From Blastococcus haudaquaticus (GTDB taxonomy: Bacteria > Actinomycetota > Actinomycetes > Mycobacteriales > Geodermatophilaceae): 64,000 nucleotides of DNA. The position numbers were made by a program, and so were the translations under genes. The notes under the pieces are model-generated. The model searched no databases, was not told the DNA's origin, and saw nothing but the letters and a program-made list of their open reading frames with translations. Shown piece by piece: positions 58,058 to 64,000 of this stretch (position 1 is its first letter; each line of letters starts with the position of its first letter). The stretch spans positions 124,001 through 188,000 of the forward strand of contig NZ_OCNK01000004.1 of assembly GCF_900230285.1 (NCBI RefSeq), read 5' to 3'.

Positions 58058-59374
58058 ATGACCACCGACACCGACGTGCTCCCCACGATGTCCTTCCCGG
58101 CCGAGCCCCCTCCCCGGCGGCGGACCGGTCTCCTGCGCCAGCTCGGGGTGGACACCGGGTACACGCTGACCGGCTTCCCGGTGGCGATCGCCGCCTTCGT
58201 CGTCGTCGTCACCGGCCTGGCCGTGGGTGCCGGGCTGCTGGTCGTCTGGGTCGGCGTCGCCGTCCTCGCCGCGACGCTCGTCGCCGCCCGCGGCTTCGCC
58301 GTCGTGGAGCGCGCCTGGCTGCCGTCGGTCCTGGACCGCCCGGTCCCCCAGCCGGCCTACCGGACGCCCGAGGGGAGCGCGACGCGCAAGCTGCTCACCC
58401 CGCTGCGCGACCCGCAGACCTGGCTGGACGCCCTGCACGCGATCGTCCGGTTCCCCGTGGCGATCGCCTCCTTCGTCGTCACCGTGACGTTCTGGTCGAT
58501 CGCGCTCGCCGGCCTCACCTACGCCGCCTGGGACTGGGCGCTGCCCGACGCGTCGACGGATCCGGACAACATGGACCTCCTCGAGCTCGTCGGCATCGAG
58601 AGCTCCGCCTGGACCCGGATCGCCCTCTACACGGCCATCGGCGTCGTCTTTGCCGTCCTGCTGCCCTTCGCCGTCCGCGCGGTCGCGCTGCTCCAGGCCC
58701 AGCTGGGCCGGGTCATGCTGACCTCCCGCGCCGCCGCGCAGGCCGAGATCGGCCGCCTCGCCCAGGGCCGGGACGCCGCGGTGGCCGCCGAGGCCGTGGC
58801 CCTGCGCCGGCTGGAGCGCGACATCCACGACGGACCGCAGCAGCAGCTGGTGCGGCTGAACATGGACCTCGCCCGTGCCCAGCGGACGCTGGAGCGCGAC
58901 CCGAACGCCGCCCGCGAGGCCCTCGGCGAGGCGGCCGGCCTGGCCCGCGAGACCCTCGAGGACCTGCGCGCGCTGTCCCGCGGGATCGCTCCCCCGGTGC
59001 TGGCCGACCGTGGCCTGGCGGCCGCCCTGGCCGCCGTCGCCGCCCGCTCCCCCGTCGCCGTCGACCTGGCCGTCGACCTGCCTGAGGAACGCCTGGCACC
59101 GGTCACCGAGAACACCGCCTACTTCGTGGTCAGCGAGGCGCTGGCCAACGTCGCGAAGCACAGCGACGCCACCGCCTGCCGGGTCGCGGTCGTCCGCACC
59201 GGCGACCGGCTGCACGTCGTCGTCGAGGACGACGGCGTGGGCGGTGCCGTGCTGGCCCCCGGGCACGGCCTCGCCGGGCTGGCCGACCGGCTGCAGGCCG
59301 TGGACGGCGTCCTGTCCGTAGAGAGCCCGCGCGGTGGACCGACGAAGCTGGTGGCGGAGCTGCCGTGCGCGTGA
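58058..59374 (+). CDS. sensor histidine kinase (NarL-type)
   Basis: 438 aa from the ATG at 58058. Several N-terminal transmembrane segments in two pairs belong to a PF13796-like putative sensor. The DHp box ERDIHDGPQQQLV holds the phospho-histidine, and the ATPase domain shows EALANVAKHSDA and GHGLAGLADRLQA. The response regulator follows at once. Confidence 0.93.
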   Translation: MTTDTDVLPTMSFPAEPPPRRRTGLLRQLGVDTGYTLTGFPVAIAAFVVVVTGLAVGAGLLVVWVGVAVLAATLVAARGFAVVERAWLPSVLDRPVPQPAYRTPEGSATRKLLTPLRDPQTWLDALHAIVRFPVAIASFVVTVTFWSIALAGLTYAAWDWALPDASTDPDNMDLLELVGIESSAWTRIALYTAIGVVFAVLLPFAVRAVALLQAQLGRVMLTSRAAAQAEIGRLAQGRDAAVAAEAVALRRLERDIHDGPQQQLVRLNMDLARAQRTLERDPNAAREALGEAAGLARETLEDLRALSRGIAPPVLADRGLAAALAAVAARSPVAVDLAVDLPEERLAPVTENTAYFVVSEALANVAKHSDATACRVAVVRTGDRLHVVVEDDGVGGAVLAPGHGLAGLADRLQAVDGVLSVESPRGGPTKLVAELPCA

Positions 59375-59394
59375 CCCAGGGCGGGTCCGGTCCC

Positions 59395-60039
59395 ATGCGC
59401 GTCGTACTGGCGGAGGACTCGGTGCTCCTGCGGGAGGGCCTGGTCCGGCTGCTGGAGGAGGCCGGCACGGAGGTGGTCGCCGCCGTCGGGGACGGCCCCT
59501 CGCTGGTCCGGGCGGTGCGCGAGCACCGCCCGGACGTCGCCGTGGTCGACGTCCGGATGCCCCCGTCGCACACCGACGAGGGGCTGCGCGCGGCGGTCGA
59601 GGCCCGCCAGCAGGTGCCCGGGACGGCGGTCCTGGTGCTCTCCCAGTACGTCGAGGTCGCCTACGCCGACGAACTGCTCGCCGACGGCGCGGGCGGCGTC
59701 GGCTACCTGCTCAAGGACCGCGTCGCCGACGTGGACACGTTCCTCGAGGCACTCCAGGACGTGGTCGGCGGCGGCACCGTGCTCGACCCGCAGGTCGTCG
59801 CTCAGCTGTTCGCCCGGCGCCGCGCCGACGACCCGGTCCGCCGGCTCACGCCCCGCGAGCGGGAGGTGCTCGGGCTCATCGCCGAGGGCCACTCGAACGG
59901 CGCGATCGCCCGCCTCCTCGTCGTCACGCCCGGGGCGGTGGAGAAGCACACCCAGCACATCTTCGCCAAGCTCGGCCTGGCCCAGGACGACGACCAGCAC
60001 CGGCGCGTGATGGCGACGCTCGCCTACCTGCGCGGCTGA
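59395..60039 (+). CDS. LuxR-family response regulator
   Basis: 214 aa from the ATG at 59395 (MRVVLAEDSVLL); an in-frame GTG at 59365 would overlap the kinase. The phospho-acceptor is Asp52 in VVDVRMPP. The C-terminal helix-turn-helix (LTPREREVLGLIAEGHSNGAIA) is of the NarL type. It forms a two-component pair with the kinase upstream. Confidence 0.95.
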   Translation: MRVVLAEDSVLLREGLVRLLEEAGTEVVAAVGDGPSLVRAVREHRPDVAVVDVRMPPSHTDEGLRAAVEARQQVPGTAVLVLSQYVEVAYADELLADGAGGVGYLLKDRVADVDTFLEALQDVVGGGTVLDPQVVAQLFARRRADDPVRRLTPREREVLGLIAEGHSNGAIARLLVVTPGAVEKHTQHIFAKLGLAQDDDQHRRVMATLAYLRG

Positions 60040-60091
60040 CCACGCCGGAACTCGATGGCGGACCGTCGGACCCGCCCGGTAGACACGTCCC

Positions 60092-61336
60092 GTGGCCGAC
60101 GACCTCTACGACCAGCTCCGACCCGCGACCGCCGAGGAGTGGCCCGGCTGGCTGAACACCATGGTCGGGGCCTTCGGCGACACCCCGAGCGGCCCGTACC
60201 TCGACAGCCCGCCCCCCACCGCCGAGCTGGACCGGTCGCTCGGGTTGTGGGACGACGGCCGGCTCGTGGCCACGTCGGGCATCTACAGCCGCACCCTGAG
60301 CGTGCCGGGGGCCGTCGTTCCCTGTGCCGCCGTCACCTGGGTGACCGTCGCCCCGACGCACCGCCGTCGCGGCGTGCTCACCGCGATGATGCGCCGCCAG
60401 CTCACCGAGCTGCACGAGCAGGAGCGCGAACCGGTGGCCGCCCTGTGGGCGTCGGAGGCGCCGATCTACGGCCGGTTCGGCTACGGCCCGGCGACCACCC
60501 GCGCCGAGCTCTCCGGGCCCACCCACCGGCTGCGGCTGCGGCCCGACGTCGACCTGGGCACCGGCCGGGTGGACATCGTCGAGGACTCGGCGTTCCGCCC
60601 CGCCGCGGGCGCCGTGCACGACGCGGTTCGCCGGTTCGTGCCCGGCAACATGGACCGGGACGGTCGCTGGTGGGACCGGCTGCTCCGTGACGACCCGGCG
60701 GAGCGGCACGGGGCGACCGCCCGCCGGTACCTGCTGCACACCGAGGCGGACGGCACGGTGAGCGGCTACGCCGCGTACCGCGTGAAGTCGCGGTGGAGCG
60801 ACACCGACCAGCCCGACGGCACCCTCGTCGTGGAGGACGTGCGCGCCACCAGCACCCCGGCCTACGCCTCGCTGTGGAAGGTGCTGCTCTCCATCGACCT
60901 GGTGAGCACGGTGCAGGTGAAGCGGGCCTCCCCCGACGACCCGGTCCGCCACCTGATCACCGATCCACGGGCGCTCACCGGTCCGGCCCTCGACGCCCTG
61001 TGGGTCCGGCTGGTCGACGTCGGGCGGGCGCTGTCGGCCCGGCGCTACCCCGCCCGCATCGACCTCGTCCTCGAGGTCCGCGACCCGTTCTGCCCGTGGA
61101 ACGACGGGCGCTGGCACGTCTGGGGCCATCCGTCGGGCGCCTTCTGCGACCGCACCGACCGCGATCCCGACATCGTGCTCGGCATCGAGGCGCTGTCGGC
61201 GGCGTACCTGGGAGGCACCTCGCTGGCCACGCTGCAGGCCGCCGGCCGGGTCACCGAGATCAGCCCGGGTGCGGTGACGAACGCGTCGACGGCGTTCGGC
61301 TGGCCGGTCACCCCATGGTGCCCGGACGACTTCTAG
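60092..61336 (+). CDS. Eis-family N-acetyltransferase
   Basis: 414 aa, the usual length of enhanced-intracellular-survival (Eis) proteins. The acetyl-CoA site VAPTHRRRGVLTAMMRRQL and YGRFGYGPATT lie in the first GNAT domain; a second GNAT-like domain and a C-terminal sterol-carrier-like fold end in a free carboxyl (CPDDF), as in Eis. Some Eis proteins acetylate aminoglycosides or host proteins; the substrate here is unknown. Confidence 0.93.
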   Translation: MADDLYDQLRPATAEEWPGWLNTMVGAFGDTPSGPYLDSPPPTAELDRSLGLWDDGRLVATSGIYSRTLSVPGAVVPCAAVTWVTVAPTHRRRGVLTAMMRRQLTELHEQEREPVAALWASEAPIYGRFGYGPATTRAELSGPTHRLRLRPDVDLGTGRVDIVEDSAFRPAAGAVHDAVRRFVPGNMDRDGRWWDRLLRDDPAERHGATARRYLLHTEADGTVSGYAAYRVKSRWSDTDQPDGTLVVEDVRATSTPAYASLWKVLLSIDLVSTVQVKRASPDDPVRHLITDPRALTGPALDALWVRLVDVGRALSARRYPARIDLVLEVRDPFCPWNDGRWHVWGHPSGAFCDRTDRDPDIVLGIEALSAAYLGGTSLATLQAAGRVTEISPGAVTNASTAFGWPVTPWCPDDF

Positions 61337-61344
61337 GAGGTCGG

Positions 61345-61953
61345 GTGTCGGCGGAGTGGGACGACGCGCGCCGGGCGTTCGACGACGCGGCGCAGTGGTT
61401 CGTCGAGACGGCCGCACAGGTGGGCAGCCGGTGGGAGCGGCCCGGGCTCGGAGAGTGGGACGTCCGCGCTCTGGTCGGCCACACCAGCCGGTCGCTGCTC
61501 ACCGTCGAGGCGTACCTGGGCCGCCCGGCCGGGACCGTCGAGGTCGGCTCGGCCGTGGAGTACTACCGCGTCACCAGCGCGTTGGCGGCGGGAGCGGCCG
61601 TCGCGGAACGCGGGCGGGAGGCCGGAGCCGCGCTGGGCGCAGACCCGGCGGCCGCGGTGGCCGGCATCGCCGCGCGGGTGCTCGCGCTCGTCGGCTCCAC
61701 GGACGGCACCGAGCTGCTGACGACGATCGCCGGCGGGATGCGCCTGGCCGACTACCTCCCGACGCGCACCTTCGAGCTGGCAGTGCACACCGCCGACCTC
61801 GCGACCGCGCTCGGCCGGCCGCTGGACGTCCCGGCGACGGCCGCGACGGCATCCCTGCGCCTCGTCACCGACCTCGCCGTCGCCGGGGGCCGGGCCGGTC
61901 CGCTGCTCCTCGCCGCGACCGGCCGCCCGACGTCCGACTTCTCCGTGCTCTGA
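61345..61953 (+). CDS. maleylpyruvate isomerase N-terminal (DinB-like) domain protein
   Basis: 202 aa from the GTG at 61345, which follows a GGAGG site by 6 bases. It has the four-helix MDMPI_N/DinB fold with likely metal ligands at VGHTSRSL and in FELAVHTADLATAL. These are mycothiol-dependent or related enzymes. It starts 8 bp after the Eis stop and is probably co-transcribed. Confidence 0.88.
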   Translation: MSAEWDDARRAFDDAAQWFVETAAQVGSRWERPGLGEWDVRALVGHTSRSLLTVEAYLGRPAGTVEVGSAVEYYRVTSALAAGAAVAERGREAGAALGADPAAAVAGIAARVLALVGSTDGTELLTTIAGGMRLADYLPTRTFELAVHTADLATALGRPLDVPATAATASLRLVTDLAVAGGRAGPLLLAATGRPTSDFSVL

Positions 61954-61966
61954 CGCGCCGGCCCGA

Positions 61967-62458
61967 TCAGGGGTGGTCGGGGCGCGTGGGCAGACCGCCC
62001 GAGGGACGGTGGCGGTCGCGCTCGTAGTCGCTGACCAGCCCGATCCGGCGGACGTGCCGCTCGTCCCCGCTGAAGTCGGTGCGGAGGAACTCGAGCACCA
62101 GCTCGGTCGCCTCCTCCGGACTGTGCTGCCGGGCCCCGATCGAGACGACGTTGGCGTCGTTGTGCTGGCGGGCCAGCTGGGCGGTGGAGGTGTTCCAGAC
62201 GAGCGCGGCGCGGACGCCGGGCACCTTGTTCGCCGCGATCTGCTCGCCGTTGCCCGAGCCGCCGATGACGACGCCCAAGGAGCCGGGCTCGGTGACCGTC
62301 CGCTCCCCCACCTCGAAGCAGAACGGAGGGTAGTCGTCCTGCGCGTCGTACTCGAAGGCGCCGCAGTCGACGGGCTCGTGGCCGGCCTCGGTGAGCGCCT
62401 GCTTCAGGTGCTCCTTGAACTCGAGGCCGGCGTGATCGGTTCCGACGAAGACGCGCAT
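61967..62458 (-). CDS. rpiB: ribose-5-phosphate isomerase B
   Basis: 163 aa. It interconverts ribose 5-phosphate and ribulose 5-phosphate. MRVFVGTDHAGLEFKEHL, GGSGNGEQIAANK and the active-site region ARQHNDANVVSIG identify the actinobacterial RpiB, which uses a glutamate in place of the cysteine base (SGNGEQ). It is convergent with the MDMPI gene. Confidence 0.96.
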   Translation of the reverse strand: MRVFVGTDHAGLEFKEHLKQALTEAGHEPVDCGAFEYDAQDDYPPFCFEVGERTVTEPGSLGVVIGGSGNGEQIAANKVPGVRAALVWNTSTAQLARQHNDANVVSIGARQHSPEEATELVLEFLRTDFSGDERHVRRIGLVSDYERDRHRPSGGLPTRPDHP

Positions 62459-62484
62459 GGCGAGCAGTTTGACAGGCTGACCGC

Positions 62485-63150
62485 GTGGCGGTTCTCGGGG
62501 TCGACGGCTGGCGGGGACGCTGGGTGGGAGCGCTGTTGGAGGGCAGGTCGGTGCGGCTCCTGGTGCTGGAGGACGTGACCGCAGCGCTCGCCGTCCCCGA
62601 CGTCGACGTGATCGCCATCGACATGCCGATCGGGCTGTCGGAGGACGGCGTCCGCGCCTGCGACGTCGCTGCGCGCAAGCGGCTCGGCCGGGCGGGCAGC
62701 TCCGTCTTCCCCGCTCCCCTGCGGCAGGTGCTCGCGGCGGAGGACTACCTGGAGGCGTGCCGGATCTCGGTCGAGGCCTCGGGCAAGGCGCTGTCGAAGC
62801 AGGCCTGGAACCTCGTGCCGGCCATCCGGTCCCTGGACGACGCGCTGGGCGATCCCCCGTCCGAGCGGGTGGTCGAGGTGCATCCGGAGCTGGCCTTCCG
62901 GCGGATGGATCTGCGGGTGTCCGACCCCAAGGTCACCGCCCGCGGCACGATGCAGCGGCTGACCGCGCTGCGCGGCGCGATGGACGTCGAGCAGGCGCTG
63001 CCCGACGCCCCGCCGCTCGTGCCCATGGTCGACGCACTGGATGCCTGCGCCGCCGCGTGGTCGGCCGCCCGGCTGGCCGAGGGCCGGGGCGAGTGCCTCG
63101 GGGACGGCGCCGTCGACAGCCGAGGCCGGCCGATGCGGATCTCCTTCTGA
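62485..63150 (+). CDS. DUF429 family protein (predicted RNase H-like fold)
   Basis: 221 aa from the GTG at 62485, divergent from rpiB. VLGVDGWRGRWVGALL, IAIDMPIGL and VVEVHPELAFRRM are the conserved acidic motifs of DUF429, a predicted RNase H-like nuclease family of unknown role. Confidence 0.88.
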   Translation: MAVLGVDGWRGRWVGALLEGRSVRLLVLEDVTAALAVPDVDVIAIDMPIGLSEDGVRACDVAARKRLGRAGSSVFPAPLRQVLAAEDYLEACRISVEASGKALSKQAWNLVPAIRSLDDALGDPPSERVVEVHPELAFRRMDLRVSDPKVTARGTMQRLTALRGAMDVEQALPDAPPLVPMVDALDACAAAWSAARLAEGRGECLGDGAVDSRGRPMRISF

Positions 63151-63228
63151 AAGGACCCCGTCCCTCTCACCGCTCGCAAGCTCGCGGCGAGCCTCCGGAC
63201 CGGGCCTCGGAATACGGAAAGAAGTCCC

Positions 63229-63990
63229 TCACGATCCGGTGAGCCGGCGGACCACCGACAACGGGAGCACCCGCAGCAGGCGCGCGACCGGGGTCCAGGG
63301 CCAGCCTGGCACGTATGCCTTGACGGGCTCCCGCTCGATCGCGGCCACCAGCGCGTCGACCCCCGTGTCCAGGTCCACGGTCATCGGCCCCCGGCGACCG
63401 ACGTTGATGTCCGTGGCGATGTAGCCGGGCAGGATCGTCGTCACGGCGATGCCGGCGCCCCAGACGTCGGACCGGATGCCTTCGGCGAGCGCGTTGACCG
63501 CGGCCTTGCTGGCGCCGTACGCCGTCCGGGTGCCGGGCATCCCCCGGACCGAGGCGACCGACGAGATGAGCACCAGGTGCCCCGCTCCCTGGGCGCGGAA
63601 CACCTCCATGGCCGCCTCGCACTGGGCGTGCGCCCCGAGGACGTTGGTGTGCAGGACGGCGCGGTTGGCCGCCGCCCCGCCCGTGCCTATCGAGGCGCCC
63701 TTGCCGATGCCGGCGTTCACGATGAATCGGTCGAGGCCGCCCAGCCGTCCGACCAGGTCGGGGACGACGGTCGCGACCGACTCCGGGTCGTCGACGTCCA
63801 GGGCCGCGACCTCCACCCGGATCGCCGGGTGCGCGCGGAGCAGCTCCTCCTTCAGTACCTCGAGGAGGTCGGTGCGGCGGGCCACCAGCGCGAGGTCGCG
63901 ACCCTGCGCGGCGAACCGGCGGGCCATGCCCTCGCCGAGGCCGGAGCTGGCGCCGGTGATGAGGATGCGCTGACGGGTGGGGGTGGGCAT
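63229..63990 (-). CDS. short-chain dehydrogenase/reductase
   Basis: 253 aa. The cofactor loop TGASSGLG, NAGIG, catalytic serine in LISSVAS and YGASK (Tyr-x-x-x-Lys) are intact, so it is an active NAD(P)-dependent SDR. Substrate not evident. It is probably close to its full length, since the ATG at 63990 lies 10 bp inside the window end. Confidence 0.92.
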   Translation of the reverse strand: MPTPTRQRILITGASSGLGEGMARRFAAQGRDLALVARRTDLLEVLKEELLRAHPAIRVEVAALDVDDPESVATVVPDLVGRLGGLDRFIVNAGIGKGASIGTGGAAANRAVLHTNVLGAHAQCEAAMEVFRAQGAGHLVLISSVASVRGMPGTRTAYGASKAAVNALAEGIRSDVWGAGIAVTTILPGYIATDINVGRRGPMTVDLDTGVDALVAAIEREPVKAYVPGWPWTPVARLLRVLPLSVVRRLTGS

Positions 63991-64000
63991 CGCGACAGCA

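Noticed and set aside
63170-63200. Hairpin between the DUF429 and SDR genes
   Set aside because: Only a 6-bp stem with a 9-nt loop; too weak to call a terminator.

Overview
The window is a very GC-rich actinobacterial chromosome segment. The gene set and order (rplU-rpmA-obg-proB next to a large RNase E/G; tig-clpP1-clpP2-clpX; valS/folC/ndk; HelR with its promoter element; LPXTG-like wall proteins; many GTG starts and ATGA/GTGA overlaps) fit a soil actinomycete. A member of the Geodermatophilaceae (Blastococcus, Modestobacter or Geodermatophilus) is my best guess, inferred from general character and not from a database match.

Region 1 (1-18.8 kb) is a zinc-homeostasis island. It opens with cysteine-free ribosomal proteins S14 (fragment) and S18, coupled to a methyltransferase and a flavoprotein. 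A divergent promoter at 5.65 kb with a Zur/Fur-type palindrome drives, leftward, a three-repeat surface protein plus a methyltransferase. Rightward it drives a zinc ABC transporter operon: a lipoprotein binding protein with an embedded surface-repeat domain, a membrane-anchored repeat protein, ATPase, permease and a lytic transglycosylase. A convergent 1051-aa wall protein of the same repeat family has its own Zur-like box. It is followed by a PacL-like small protein (C-terminal GGHDHAH) coupled to a CtpC-like P-type ATPase, and by a two-gene permease complex (TIGR03943 plus YraQ-type) behind a fourth palindrome. Together these look like an envelope-spanning system for capturing, handing over and redistributing zinc when it is scarce.

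Region 2 (18.9-43.3 kb) is mostly core genome: def, a TetR/RidA pair, proB-obg, rpmA-rplU, an RNase E/G, two radical-SAM-linked genes, a small XRE regulator with a membrane partner, ndk, DUF4233, folC, valS, a frameshifted AbiEi/DUF559 gene, clpX-clpP2-clpP1, tig, tRNA-Pro and an amidase.

Region 3 (43.38-47.70 kb) is a small island beside tRNA-Gly(TCC). It is bounded by the tRNA 3' half and a second 46-bp copy of it with two mismatches. It carries a GH2 glycosidase, a Bcr/CflA-type exporter and a CGNR zinc-finger regulator, and no recognisable integrase.

Region 4 (47.7-64 kb) is accessory and housekeeping: a membrane-anchored GNAT protein; HelR preceded by a rifamycin-associated element (RAE); an Rbs-type sugar/polyol ABC transporter with a zinc-dependent polyol dehydrogenase; a VOC protein; an ECF sigma factor with a SnoaL-like tail; a two-component system; an Eis-type acetyltransferase; a mycothiol-type maleylpyruvate isomerase-like protein; rpiB; a DUF429 protein; and an SDR. 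The 280 bp at 56108-56387 holds no gene I can recognise.
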